A stretch of DNA of 64,000 nucleotides from assembly GCA_031317595.1 (NCBI GenBank), contig JANCMB010000001.1:1296971-1360970 (forward strand), given 5' to 3'. Below, in pieces: positions 43,604 through 52,640 of the stretch; the stretch's first letter is position 1; each line of letters begins with the position of its first letter. The DNA comes from Glutamicibacter sp. PS (GTDB lineage: Bacteria > Actinomycetota > Actinomycetes > Actinomycetales > Micrococcaceae). A program made the position numbers and the translations under genes. The notes beneath the pieces were generated by a model, which worked only from the letters and a program-made list of their open reading frames with translations, was not told the origin of the DNA and ran no database searches.

Positions 43604-45109
43604 ATGAGCAAGCACTTCGTTCCCGAGAACCTGCCCACGCATCTGAAGCACTACATCGGTGGCCAGTGGGTCGATTCGATCAACGGCGAGACCTTTGAGA
43701 TTCTCGACCCGGTCACCAACACCCCCTACGCCACGGCCGCCGCCGGCCAGCAGGCCGACATCGACGCTGCCGTCGCTGCCGCCTCCGAGGCCTTCACCAA
43801 CGGCCCTTGGCCGAAGATGAAGCCGCGCGAACGCGCCAATGTTCTTTACGCCATCGCCGACGCCGTGGTGGCCCAGCAGGACCGTCTGGCCGAGATGGAA
43901 ACCTTCGACACCGGCCTGCCGATCACCCAGGCCAAGGGCCAGGCGCAGCGTGCGGCGGAGAACTTCCGCTTCTTCGCCGACCTGATCGTTGCCCAGCAGG
44001 ACAACGCCTTGAAGGTTCCGGGTTCGCAAATCAACTACGTGAACCGCAAGCCGATTGGCGTGGCCGGGCTGATCACCCCGTGGAACACCCCGTTCATGCT
44101 GGAGTCCTGGAAACTGGCTCCGTCCATCGCGTCCGGTTGCACCGTGGTGCTCAAGCCGGCCGAATTTACCCCGCTCTCCGCCTCGCTGTGGGCCGAGATC
44201 TTCGAATCCGCCGGCCTTCCGGCTGGCGTGTTCAATCTGGTCAACGGCATCGGTGAAGAAGCGGGCGACGCGCTGGTCAAGCACCCGAACGTTCCGCTGA
44301 TCTCCTTCACCGGCGAATCCTCCACCGGTCAGCTGATCTACCGCAACTGCGCCGCACACCTCAAGGGAATGAGCATGGAGTTGGGTGGCAAGTCCCCTGC
44401 CATCGTCTTCGAAGACGCCGACTTCGATGCGGCCATCGACTCCACGCTCTTTGGAGTGTTCTCGCTCAACGGCGAGCGCTGCACCGCCGGTTCGCGCATT
44501 TTGGTCCAGCGCGGCATCTACGAAAAGTTCGTCGAGACCTATGCCGCTCGTGCGAAGAACATCAAGGTCGGTGACCCACATGACCCGGCCACCCAGGTTG
44601 GTGCGCTGGTTCACCCGGAGCACTACGACAAGGTGATGAGCTACGTCGAAATCGGTAAGTCCGAGGGCCGCCTGGTTGCCGGTGGCGGTCGTCCAGAACA
44701 CCTGCCCGAGGGTCAGGAAAACGGCTCCTACGTGGCCCCGACCGTCTTCGCCGACGTGGCCCCGGACGCCCGAATCTTCCAGGAAGAAATCTTCGGCCCG
44801 GTGGTGGCGATCACCCCGTTTGACACCGAAGAGGAAGCGCTCGAGCTGGCCAACAACACCAAGTACGGCCTGGCCGCGTACCTGTGGACCAACGACCTCA
44901 AGCGCGCCCACAACTTCGCCCAGTCCATCGAGGCCGGCATGGTGTGGCTCAACTCGCACAACGTGCGTGACCTACGTAGCCCCTTCGGCGGTGTGAAGGC
45001 CTCGGGCCTGGGCCACGAGGGCGGTTACCGTTCCATCGACTTCTACACCGACCAGCAGGCCGTGCACATCACGCTCGGCGACGTGCACACCCCGAAGTTC
45101 GGCGCCTAG
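43604..45109 (+). CDS. hpaE: 5-carboxymethyl-2-hydroxymuconate semialdehyde dehydrogenase
   Basis: Oxidises the ring-cleavage product of homoprotocatechuate with NAD. The 501-residue aldehyde dehydrogenase has PWNTPFMLESWKLAPSIASGCTVVLKPAE, the cofactor loop SFTGESSTGQLIY, the catalytic Glu in MELGGKSP, the nucleophilic Cys in NGERCTAGSR, and EEIFGPVVAI. The substrate assignment comes from the adjacent hpaD, since general aldehyde dehydrogenases share these motifs. AAAGGA lies ~10 nt before the ATG. Confidence 0.9.
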   Translation: MSKHFVPENLPTHLKHYIGGQWVDSINGETFEILDPVTNTPYATAAAGQQADIDAAVAAASEAFTNGPWPKMKPRERANVLYAIADAVVAQQDRLAEMETFDTGLPITQAKGQAQRAAENFRFFADLIVAQQDNALKVPGSQINYVNRKPIGVAGLITPWNTPFMLESWKLAPSIASGCTVVLKPAEFTPLSASLWAEIFESAGLPAGVFNLVNGIGEEAGDALVKHPNVPLISFTGESSTGQLIYRNCAAHLKGMSMELGGKSPAIVFEDADFDAAIDSTLFGVFSLNGERCTAGSRILVQRGIYEKFVETYAARAKNIKVGDPHDPATQVGALVHPEHYDKVMSYVEIGKSEGRLVAGGGRPEHLPEGQENGSYVAPTVFADVAPDARIFQEEIFGPVVAITPFDTEEEALELANNTKYGLAAYLWTNDLKRAHNFAQSIEAGMVWLNSHNVRDLRSPFGGVKASGLGHEGGYRSIDFYTDQQAVHITLGDVHTPKFGA

Positions 45110-45142
45110 GCCCCGGCCCCATCTTTTGCAAAGGAGCATCTC

Positions 45143-46240
45143 ATGAGCAACGAAATCCCTAAGCCCAGCGTCCAAGCCCCGGACATCCTGCGCTGTGCCT
45201 ACGCCGAGCTAGTCGTCACCGATCTGGAGGCCTCGCGCAAGTTCTACGTCGACGTGCTCGGGCTGCACGTCACCGAGGAAGACGAGAACCAGATCTACCT
45301 GCGCTCCTTCGAGGAGTTCATCCACCACAATCTGGTCCTCACCAAGGGCCCGGTGGCCGCGCTGAAGGCCATGGCCTTCCGCGTACGTTCCACCGAGGAC
45401 GTGGACAAGGCCGAGGCCTACTACAAGGAACTGGGTTGCCGCACCGAACGCCGCAGCGAGGGTTTCGTCAAGGGCATCGGGGATGCGGTACGCGTCGAAG
45501 ATCCGCTGGGGTTCCCCTACGAGTTCTTCTTCGAAACCGAGCATGTGGAGCGTCTACACATGCGCTACGACCTGTACTCCGCTGGCGAACTGGTCCGCTT
45601 GGATCACTTCAACCAGGTCACCCCGGACGTGCCGCGCGGCCGCAAGTACCTTGAGGATCTGGGCTTCCGCGTCACCGAGGACATCCAGGATGAGGCTGGC
45701 ACCACCTACGCCGCCTGGATGCACCGCAAGGGCACCGTGCATGACACGGCGCTGACCGGTGGCAATGGTCCGCGTTTGCACCACGTGGCCTTCTCCACTC
45801 ACGAGAAGCACAACATCATCCAGATCTGCGACAAGATGGGTGCGCTACGCATCTCGGATCGCATCGAGCGCGGCCCTGGCCGTCACGGTGTGTCCAACGC
45901 CTTCTACCTGTACATTCTGGATCCCGATGGTCACCGCATTGAGATCTACACCCAGGATTACTACACCGGCGACCCGGACAACCCGGTCATCACCTGGGAT
46001 GTGCACGATAACCAGCGCCGCGACTGGTGGGGCAACCCGGTGGTCCCCTCCTGGTACACCGAGGCTTCCTACGTGCTGGATCTCGACGGCAACGTGCAGG
46101 AAGTCATCGAGCGCACCGATGACTCCGAAATGGAGGTCACCGTAGGCGCCGACGGCTTCTCCTACACCCGCTCGGGTGACGAGACCGGTAGCTACCACGG
46201 TCAAGCCTCCAAGGGCTTTAAGTTGGGCAACCAGCTCTAA
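45143..46240 (+). CDS. hpaD: 3,4-dihydroxyphenylacetate (homoprotocatechuate) 2,3-dioxygenase
   Basis: Extradiol ring cleavage of homoprotocatechuate. The 365-residue length and active-site numbering equal those of the well-studied Arthrobacter MndD (Mn) and Brevibacterium HPCD (Fe) enzymes: metal ligands His155, His214 and Glu267, second-sphere Asn157, His200 and Tyr257. It is a vicinal-oxygen-chelate protein with paired domains and a C-terminal lid. Metal preference cannot be read from sequence. AAAGGAG lies 6 nt before the ATG, 33 nt after hpaE; last gene of the operon. Confidence 0.96.
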   Translation: MSNEIPKPSVQAPDILRCAYAELVVTDLEASRKFYVDVLGLHVTEEDENQIYLRSFEEFIHHNLVLTKGPVAALKAMAFRVRSTEDVDKAEAYYKELGCRTERRSEGFVKGIGDAVRVEDPLGFPYEFFFETEHVERLHMRYDLYSAGELVRLDHFNQVTPDVPRGRKYLEDLGFRVTEDIQDEAGTTYAAWMHRKGTVHDTALTGGNGPRLHHVAFSTHEKHNIIQICDKMGALRISDRIERGPGRHGVSNAFYLYILDPDGHRIEIYTQDYYTGDPDNPVITWDVHDNQRRDWWGNPVVPSWYTEASYVLDLDGNVQEVIERTDDSEMEVTVGADGFSYTRSGDETGSYHGQASKGFKLGNQL

Positions 46241-46268
46241 AACCCGCACACCCACCATGGGTTGCTCG

Positions 46269-46313
46269 GCCCGCCGCCGGCGCAGGATGATCCTGTGCCG
46301 GCGGCGGGCTTTT
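46269..46313 (+). terminator. Terminator of the homoprotocatechuate operon
   Basis: A 19-bp GC-rich stem (starting GCCCGCCGCCGGC) with a 3-nt loop followed by four U, 28 nt past the hpaD stop. Confidence 0.9.
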
Positions 46314-46477
46314 GCGTGCGCCGAGCGGTTATTGCACGTGCCTCACCCCATCAGATCGTTGCATGTTCCGCGGCTTGCCCAAACGGCCCGGTAGGCTTCA
46401 AGCAGGCATGGTGCAGGTATCGGGTCCTGGCCGGGGGCGAACGGATTGCGCCCGCGCGAGACAAGCGAGGTAAACGG

Positions 46478-47116
46478 TTGGACACTCAACAGCAGTTTGT
46501 AGCCGAAGCGCCACGGTCCTTGCGACGGCGAATTCACCTTGGACTGGTCTTCACGCTGATGGCGTTGCTGTTCTACTGTGCCTACGCCGTGTACTCACAG
46601 GCCTTTACCACTGACCTGCGGCTGATTCTGTATCTCGGGGTGGATGTCGGTCATTACGTTGTCCTCTCCGTGTTATTCAGCGGACTGTGTACGGCGATGG
46701 GGCTATATAACCTGCTTCCTCCGGCGATCGGTGCGCTGACGAAGGTGTGGCAGCGAGATGCTGCGTGGATCCTTGCCGTCCTCGCGACCGTGCTCGGCGT
46801 GTTGTGTTGGCTCTTTTTTCTTGGCCTAACCCTGCTTGGTCCAAATCTTTTTCCGTGCGCGAAGGCCCACTCAGTCGATGGGTATAGCGTGGTCGTCTGT
46901 CCTAGTGGAATGAGATATGAGTCTTTCCGGGTCTATCGACAGACCGCGCCGATCACCTTTGAACTGGCTGGTCGCGGAGATTACCCGGACGGAAACTTTC
47001 CGGTCCACGGTTGGTCCGTGGAGTCACGCGACGGACGCCTCGAACTTGTCCGCGGCGGAGACAGGTTGCAAGTCCGCGAACTAGACGACTCAGGCGAGCT
47101 AGAATTACCGAAATGA
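46478..47116 (+). CDS. Uncharacterised membrane protein
   Basis: A 212-residue protein from a TTG at 46478, chosen because GAGG lies ~7 nt upstream and the frame before it runs through the hpaD terminator. Three membrane helices are visible (about 21-41, 57-78, 96-121). A ~90-residue C-terminal domain follows, with two cysteines (127, 141) and beta-strand-like sequence (PITFELAGRGDYPDGNFPVHGW). No known domain. Its stop overlaps the ABC-F pseudogene ATG (ATGA). Confidence 0.68.
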   Translation: MDTQQQFVAEAPRSLRRRIHLGLVFTLMALLFYCAYAVYSQAFTTDLRLILYLGVDVGHYVVLSVLFSGLCTAMGLYNLLPPAIGALTKVWQRDAAWILAVLATVLGVLCWLFFLGLTLLGPNLFPCAKAHSVDGYSVVVCPSGMRYESFRVYRQTAPITFELAGRGDYPDGNFPVHGWSVESRDGRLELVRGGDRLQVRELDDSGELELPK

Positions 47117-47990
47117 GCGCAACTTTAGTGGCCAAGGATCTCGCCGGAGGCCACGGGCATCGCACCCTTTTCTCAGATCTGAATTTCACTCTGGCTCCCG
47201 GTGACCTCTTTGGACTAGTCGGGGCGAACGGCGCCGGAAAAGCACACTGTTGCGGCTATTGGCCGGGGTCGCTGCACCACTGTCCGGCTCGGTGTCTACC
47301 TCACCGGATAGTGCATTCATCGGCCAGATGCGTCCATGCGACGACTGCCATGGAGACTTCTCGCCGAGGCCCTTGGCTCGGGGAGGCCGAGCGCCGACGA
47401 CGCATTGGCGGCGGCCCTCGATCATTGAATCACTCGCGGTGTAGCCGACCCTGAGGACCGTATTCCCATTGTGCTTAACGAACTCGGTGTCACCCTGCCA
47501 GCAACCACGCATATGACCGCGCTGCCGGGTGGCCAGACCGCCCGACTCTTGCTAGTTGCCCTGCTACTGAGCCGCTTCGATGCCGTCCTGCTCGACGAAC
47601 TCACCAATCTTCTGGATGTTGACGGCCTACAACCCGTGAAACACTTCGTCGCTTCGCTCCGCACCGGCATCGTGGCGATATCCCGTACCCGCAGATCCCG
47701 TACCCGAGGCACCACTGGGATCGTGGAACTCAGACCGGCCCAGGGACAGGTGTCCATCTAACACAGTGGCTATGAATCCTATCTTGAGGTACGAGCCATC
47801 AATTAGGTGTCACGCACGACCCTTACGAGCAGTTCGCCGCTGCGAAGGCCGATCTGGCTTCGAGAGCACGCACTTAGCGAGAGTGGTTCCCTCAGGGTGT
47901 CAGCGATGCAATGCGCAAGGCACCCGAAAACGATTAGGTGCCGCGCCGAGCCAATTCCAAATCGGCGGAGTAGAGGGCCCATAAGCTTTG
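47113..47990 (+). pseudogene. ABC-F ATPase pseudogene (N-terminal half, frameshifted)
   Basis: Remnant of a ribosome-associated ABC-F ATPase. It opens MSATLVAKDLAGGHGHRTLFSDLNF and GLVGANGAGK, then shifts frame within the Walker A codons: one A added to the A run restores KSTLLRLLAGVAAPLSG. Later pieces in changing frames read LAEALGSGRPSADDALAAALDH-stop, IVLNELGVTLPATT, a degenerate signature LPGGQTAR, and Walker B VLLDELTNLLD. Then come GYESYLEVRAI-stop, YEQFAAAKADLASRAR, and a linker with in-frame stops (REWFPQGVSDAMRKAPEND). The second ATPase domain is missing. At least two frameshifts and four stops; not functional. Confidence 0.85.
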
Positions 47991-48195
47991 CCAACTAGAG
48001 TCTCGTATTTCCTGACTCTCCGAGCTGACCAAGCCGCACAAGTAACTGGATGCAGAACAACGGTTTCGCACGCAGAAAAACTTTCAAAAGATCAGGGCAC
48101 ACACAGGTGCAGTGCGTAGACTCAAGGTATAGGAGCCGAGCCTTTCAGTTCTTTCGACTGCAAGGTCGCCGCGTACCACCGTCAGGATCCACTCG

Positions 48196-49308
48196 TTGAG
48201 TTTCACCCGATCCACACTTCTCACCCCTCCAGCTCCCTCGACGCCCGAAGTTCGTCCGGGCGACCCCAAGAGCTTTTTCCACGTCAAACGCTTGGTTCAG
48301 GAAGCTGGGCTCACCGGCCGACGTCGCGGGCACTACCTCGGGATGGGTATCGCCCTGACCGCGTTGCTCGGCGGAGCCATCGCGGGATTCGTGCTGCTTG
48401 GGCATAGCTGGTATCAGTTGCTGATTGCTGGCGCGCTCGGCGTACTGCTAACGCAGTTCGCCTTCCTCGCCCATGAGGCGGCCCACCGACAGATCCTCAC
48501 CTCGGGGAAAAACAACGACCGGCTTGGCCGTTTCCTCGCTAATGGCGTGGTGGGAATCAGCTACCAATGGTGGATGCATAAGCACAGCAAGCACCACGCC
48601 ACGCCGAATACCATCGGCAAGGACCCCGACATTGAATGGGACACCATCTCCTTCCAGCCGGAGGACGCCAAGCGCCAGCGCGGGGTGCTGCGCTGGATCA
48701 CCGAACGTCAGGGCTACCTGTTTTTCCCGCTACTCACACTCGAGGGTTTGAATCTGCACTATCAGTCGATTCGGCACTTGTTCACCGCTCAACGCGCCAA
48801 GCGCCGCAAGCGAGAGCTGGGCACCATCGCCATCCGTGTTGGCATCTACGTCACCTTGTTGTTCATCTTCTTGCCCGTCGGAATGGCCTTTGCTTTCCTG
48901 GGCGTGCAGTTGGCCGTGTTCGGCATCTACATGGGTGGTTCCTTTGCCCCGAACCACAAGGGCATGCCCATGGTTCCGCAGAACGCCAAGATCGATTTCT
49001 TCTCCCGTCAGGTGCTCACCAGCCGCAATGTGATGGCGCGCAGCCGCTGGGGTAACTCGGTAATCTCTACCGTGTTCGGCGGCCTGAACTATCAGGTGGA
49101 ACACCACCTGTTCCCCGCGATGCCACGTGCCAATCTGGCCGCGGTCTCACAGATCGTGCGTAAATACTGCGCCGAACACCAGATCCCCTACACCGTCGCC
49201 TCGGTCCGTGAATCCTACGCACAGGTCATTAGCTACCTGAACAAGGTGGGCCTCTCGGCCCGCGATCCCTTCGAGTGCCCGATGATCTCCGGATTCCGCC
49301 CGAGCTAA
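48196..49308 (+). CDS. Membrane fatty acid desaturase
   Basis: Di-iron acyl desaturase of 370 residues. The three histidine boxes are HEAAH (93-97), HKHSKHH (128-134) and QVEHH (300-304); the Q-x-x-H-H third box is typical of front-end/acyl-lipid desaturases. About four hydrophobic spans lie between the boxes. The only in-frame start giving a full N-terminus is TTG at 48196, with a weak AGGAT upstream. It probably tunes membrane fluidity. Terminated by a strong hairpin. Confidence 0.9.
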   Translation: MSFTRSTLLTPPAPSTPEVRPGDPKSFFHVKRLVQEAGLTGRRRGHYLGMGIALTALLGGAIAGFVLLGHSWYQLLIAGALGVLLTQFAFLAHEAAHRQILTSGKNNDRLGRFLANGVVGISYQWWMHKHSKHHATPNTIGKDPDIEWDTISFQPEDAKRQRGVLRWITERQGYLFFPLLTLEGLNLHYQSIRHLFTAQRAKRRKRELGTIAIRVGIYVTLLFIFLPVGMAFAFLGVQLAVFGIYMGGSFAPNHKGMPMVPQNAKIDFFSRQVLTSRNVMARSRWGNSVISTVFGGLNYQVEHHLFPAMPRANLAAVSQIVRKYCAEHQIPYTVASVRESYAQVISYLNKVGLSARDPFECPMISGFRPS

Positions 49309-49336
49309 CCACGCACCGGATTCCCCGCGAACATAT

Positions 49337-49382
49337 AAAGCTTCGGCCAACGTCCCGCAAGGGTTTGTTGGCCGAAGCTTTT
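49337..49382 (+). terminator. Terminator of the desaturase gene
   Basis: Stem AAAGCTTCGGCCAAC (49337-49351) pairs with its complement at 49367-49381, around a 15-nt loop, followed by TT. Confidence 0.85.
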
Positions 49383-49528
49383 GCTGATCTTGAAGATTGG
49401 CCGAATCCCTACACCGAGAAGCCGACGCAAATCATCGATCACCAGACCGGCTTCAAACGGGCAGTGTCGCAGGAACTACCGTGAGGCACAAAGATCTCTG
49501 GGGCGAGGTTAGTGCCCAAGGCAGCAGG

Positions 49529-49671
49529 TTAGTAATGGTAGTTAGCCTGCAGAATCGTTATGGTCCGGTCGTCGCAAGTTAACGCATTTGGAGAGTTTTG
49601 CGATCCTGACTCTGCCTAAATAAATGGCCTTCCCACACCCCTACGGTCCCGACCAGTAGCCTGCCGCTCAT
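49529..49671 (-). pseudogene. YoeB/Txe toxin pseudogene with internal deletion
   Basis: The frame starts at an ATG (49671) overlapping the antitoxin stop as ATGA, the standard layout of yefM-yoeB operons. The N-terminal part reads ...VWEGHLFRQSQDRKTLQMR, matching the toxin's AWEDYLYWQ..DRKTLKRIN region, then hits a stop at 49579. A second piece at 49529-49564 reads RTITILQANYHY-stop, matching the toxin C-terminus (IIQCRYHY type). About 115 nt of the middle is missing and the two pieces are out of frame. The ribonuclease cannot be made. Confidence 0.78.
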
Positions 49672-49916
49672 GGGTCGATAAGCCCGCGCTCTTCAATTTG
49701 GCCATCTCGAGCGATCTCAAGTGCGGCAAGCAGGCGTACTGCGTTCTTTGGTGAACGCAACAGGTAGCTGGTTTCAACAAGAGCGTCATACTCGTCTTTT
49801 GACATGAGAACCGCCGATCCCCGCTTGGAGGTAATCTCCACTTCATTGTGATCGAGATTCACTCGTTCGATGAGTGCTAAGAGATCGCGGCGCGCCTCGC
49901 TGGTCGTGATTGCCAT
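49668..49916 (-). CDS. YefM/Phd-family antitoxin (orphan)
   Basis: An 82-residue antitoxin from the ATG at 49916, preceded by AGGAGG at 4 nt. It begins MAITTSEARRDLLALIERVN and has the family motif VEITSKRGSAVLMSKDEYDALVETSYLLRSPKNAVRLLAAL. The protein is intact, but the adjacent toxin is broken, so it is an orphan antitoxin that may still repress its own promoter or neutralise related toxins. Confidence 0.9.
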   Translation of the reverse strand: MAITTSEARRDLLALIERVNLDHNEVEITSKRGSAVLMSKDEYDALVETSYLLRSPKNAVRLLAALEIARDGQIEERGLIDP

Positions 49917-50056
49917 CTTGCCTCCTACTGGTGCGAGAGGTGGTACCACTTTGCATTACGGTGGGCACAGATTCATAGTCGACCTTGAGTCGAGAGTCTC
50001 ACGATACCCTGCCAACACCAGGTGGGGGAGGATACGAACAACTATGTGAGGCCAAC

Positions 50057-50092
50057 GCGAACGGACCCGGGGGTTCTCCCGGGCCCGTTCGC
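50057..50092 (-). terminator. Terminator after malG
   Basis: Arms GCGAACGGACCCGGG and CCCGGGCCCGTTCGC pair with one A-C mismatch around a 6-nt loop, 12 nt past the malG stop. No U tract. Confidence 0.72.
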
Positions 50093-50104
50093 TGTCGTGA
50101 CTGG

Positions 50105-50989
50105 TTATTTGACCGATCCGGCGGTGAGACCGCCGACGATGTACTTCTGGAGGAAGAGGAACAGCGCCATCACGGGGATGGCCGCTAGGACCGCACCGGC
50201 GGCAAAGACCGACCAGTTAGAGGTAAATTCTTCCGAGACGTACTGGAACAAGCCCACCGCAAGCGTCTGGTTCTCGGGTGAAACCAGCACCACGGAGGCG
50301 ATCACGAAGTCTGAGGTCGTACCGATGAAGGAGAGCAACGAGACCACGGCAAGGATCGGAGCCACCAGACGCAGAATGATGGTGAAGAAGATCCGGGCGT
50401 GACCGGCTCCATCAATCTTGGCGGCTTCGTCGATTTCCACGGGCACGGTGTTAAAGAAGCCATACATCAGGTAGGTGTTCATGCCGAGCGCCCCGCCGAG
50501 GTACACCATGATCAGCGCGATCTGGTTATCGATACCGAGGATCGGGAACACATCACCCAGGGTGGTCAGCAGGATGAAGATGGCCACCACGGCCAGCAGC
50601 TGCGGGAAGATCTGCACCACGAGCAGCGATACCAGCCCAAAACGACGTCCGCGGAACCGCATGCGGGAGAAGCTGTAGGCGGCCATGGCTCCCAACAGCA
50701 CCGAAGCCACCGAGGTGGTCAGGCCGATGAACAGCGTGTTGACGAACCATGCGGCAAAGGGGCGCTGCGGGTTCTGGAAGAGCTCAACGTAGCTATCGAG
50801 ACTCACGGCCTGGAAGAGACCGTTCGAGGACAGCAGGGTACCTTCGGAGTTCAGCGAGGCCGAGAGCACGTAGAGTAGCGGGAACGCCGAGTAGATGACC
50901 AGGGCAACACCAATCAGGTGTCGCCAGCCGGTGGCTGCGAACCACTGGCCAAAGGTGCGGCGGGTCGGGGTGAGTTTGAGCGTCGTCAT
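50105..50989 (-). CDS. malG: Maltose/maltodextrin ABC transporter permease MalG-like
   Basis: A 294-residue inner-membrane permease with six helices and the ATPase-contacting EAA loop EIDEAAKIDGAGHARIFF. ALGMNTYLMYGFFNTVP and the C-terminal LQKYIVGGLTAGSVK are typical of MalG. Its ATG overlaps the malF stop by one base (TAATG). The partner ATPase is not encoded here and is probably a shared MsiK-type subunit. Confidence 0.92.
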   Translation of the reverse strand: MTTLKLTPTRRTFGQWFAATGWRHLIGVALVIYSAFPLLYVLSASLNSEGTLLSSNGLFQAVSLDSYVELFQNPQRPFAAWFVNTLFIGLTTSVASVLLGAMAAYSFSRMRFRGRRFGLVSLLVVQIFPQLLAVVAIFILLTTLGDVFPILGIDNQIALIMVYLGGALGMNTYLMYGFFNTVPVEIDEAAKIDGAGHARIFFTIILRLVAPILAVVSLLSFIGTTSDFVIASVVLVSPENQTLAVGLFQYVSEEFTSNWSVFAAGAVLAAIPVMALFLFLQKYIVGGLTAGSVK

Positions 50990-52566
50990 TAGTTCAAGTC
51001 CTCCAACGCCTTGGTCTGTTTGAAGCTGATCACCGCGATAATCGCCACGATCACGAAGATGATGATGGAGAAGGCGCTGGCAAGTCCGTAGTCACGGTTG
51101 GCGCCTTCGAAGGCCACCTTATAGACCATGGAGATCAGGATGTCGGTCGAGCCGACGCCGAGATCGGAGTCCTGAATGCGTGGCCCACCGTTGGTCAACA
51201 TGTAGATGATGTTGAAGTTGTTGAAGTTGAACGCGAAGGACGAGATCAGTAGCGGGGCCACCGAAACCAGCAGCAGCGGCAGTTTGATCAACCGGAATAT
51301 CTGGAAGGGTCGCGCTCCGTCAATGGTGGCGGCCTCGGACAGCTCGTTCGGAATCGACTGCAGCGCACCGGTGCATACGAGGAACATGTACGGGAATCCG
51401 AGCCAGAGGTTGACCCAGAGAACCGAAAGTTTGGCCAGCCAAGGATCGGTGAGCCACGGGATCGCCGCGCCACCAAACAGGGTCTGGTTGATGAAGCCGA
51501 AGTCCTGGTTCAACATACCGGCCCAGACCAGGCCGCCGAGGAACGCCGGGAAGGCGTAGGGCAGAATCGAGAGCACGCGGTAGATCTTGCGACCCTTCAT
51601 ACGCATGTCGTTGAAGACGATGGCCAAAAACAGGCCAAGGAAGAAGGTCGAGGCCACCGAGATGAAGGCGAAGGCGAAGGTCCAGGTGGTGACCTGAATC
51701 AGCGAGCCACGCATCGAGGAGTCGGTGAGCGCCTTGGTGAAGTTATCCATCCCCACATTCACCGCCCAGCCGGGCATCAGTTCACTGCCATCCTCGGCGG
51801 TGTAGGCGCCGGTACCGATGTCGCGGTAGACAACCCCGGTGGTGGTGTCGGTCATCGTATCCTGCGCCTTGTCGTACTTCAGGCTCGAGGTATACGGATA
51901 GGCGGTGGCGCCATCTTGGGTGCGTAGCATGCCCTCGGCGGGATCATCGGACACAGGGACGGCCAATTCGGCCAGTTCCTGCTGACGCTCGAGCAACTGC
52001 CCGAACTGCAGGATCGATAGGGAGGCGGCCTCGTCGGCGGTAATCGGGGTCAGCGGATCATCGCTGTCACCGAGCGCTGGCTGGCCATCGATCTCGACCA
52101 GCAGCTGCAACCCATCGGCGCCCTCAACGACGCGCACCGGGTAACCGGAGGAATCCGGAACGCGGTTCAGGTTGGTTTGTTGCAGGGACATGATCGCATC
52201 GTCTTTATCCGAGTTGTGCCCCGAACCGTAGTTGGTGAAGGCGATGTACCCGGTGTAGATGATGACAAAAACCTGGAACAAGAGCAGGAAAATGGTGCCC
52301 GGCACCAAGTACTTGGCCGGAAGCCATCCGCGCTTGAGGTAGACGACGTTGACCAGTAGCGTCACAAGCGCCAGGGCGCCGGCGATCAACGGGGAATCCT
52401 TGGCAACCGCCATGAAGATGGCGATCACCGCAAATGCGTCAAGAATCGCCAAGAGCACGATCTTGAAGAGCAACGTCTTAATGCCGACCCGATCGGCAGG
52501 TACGGCGACGGGCTGAGCCGCACGGCGCGTTTTAACCCTCTGGGGGCGTTGGGAGGTCATGGTCAT
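50989..52566 (-). CDS. malF: Maltose/maltodextrin ABC transporter permease MalF-like
   Basis: A 525-residue permease of the long MalF type. Several N-terminal membrane helices are followed by a ~170-residue extracytoplasmic P2-like domain (NYGSGHNSDKDDAIMSLQQTNLN onward), then the transport core with EAA loop NELSEAATIDGARPFQIF. FNFNNFNIIYMLTNGGP is a MalF hallmark. It lies 75 nt downstream of malE. Confidence 0.93.
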   Translation of the reverse strand: MTMTSQRPQRVKTRRAAQPVAVPADRVGIKTLLFKIVLLAILDAFAVIAIFMAVAKDSPLIAGALALVTLLVNVVYLKRGWLPAKYLVPGTIFLLLFQVFVIIYTGYIAFTNYGSGHNSDKDDAIMSLQQTNLNRVPDSSGYPVRVVEGADGLQLLVEIDGQPALGDSDDPLTPITADEAASLSILQFGQLLERQQELAELAVPVSDDPAEGMLRTQDGATAYPYTSSLKYDKAQDTMTDTTTGVVYRDIGTGAYTAEDGSELMPGWAVNVGMDNFTKALTDSSMRGSLIQVTTWTFAFAFISVASTFFLGLFLAIVFNDMRMKGRKIYRVLSILPYAFPAFLGGLVWAGMLNQDFGFINQTLFGGAAIPWLTDPWLAKLSVLWVNLWLGFPYMFLVCTGALQSIPNELSEAATIDGARPFQIFRLIKLPLLLVSVAPLLISSFAFNFNNFNIIYMLTNGGPRIQDSDLGVGSTDILISMVYKVAFEGANRDYGLASAFSIIIFVIVAIIAVISFKQTKALEDLN

Positions 52567-52640
52567 GTCCTGGCCTTTGTCGAATACTAATGAGGGTGCG
52601 GGCGCCCGATGGGACGCACGCCCACACCCAAGGGGTCAAA

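Noticed and set aside
43583-44959. 458-codon minus-strand frame
   Set aside because: Antisense shadow of hpaE with no start signal.
49275-49484. 69-codon plus-strand frame after the desaturase
   Set aside because: It overlaps the desaturase end and passes through its terminator hairpin. The tail (LEDWPNPYTEKPTQIIDHQTGF) looks somewhat protein-like and may be a gene remnant, but nothing supports expression.
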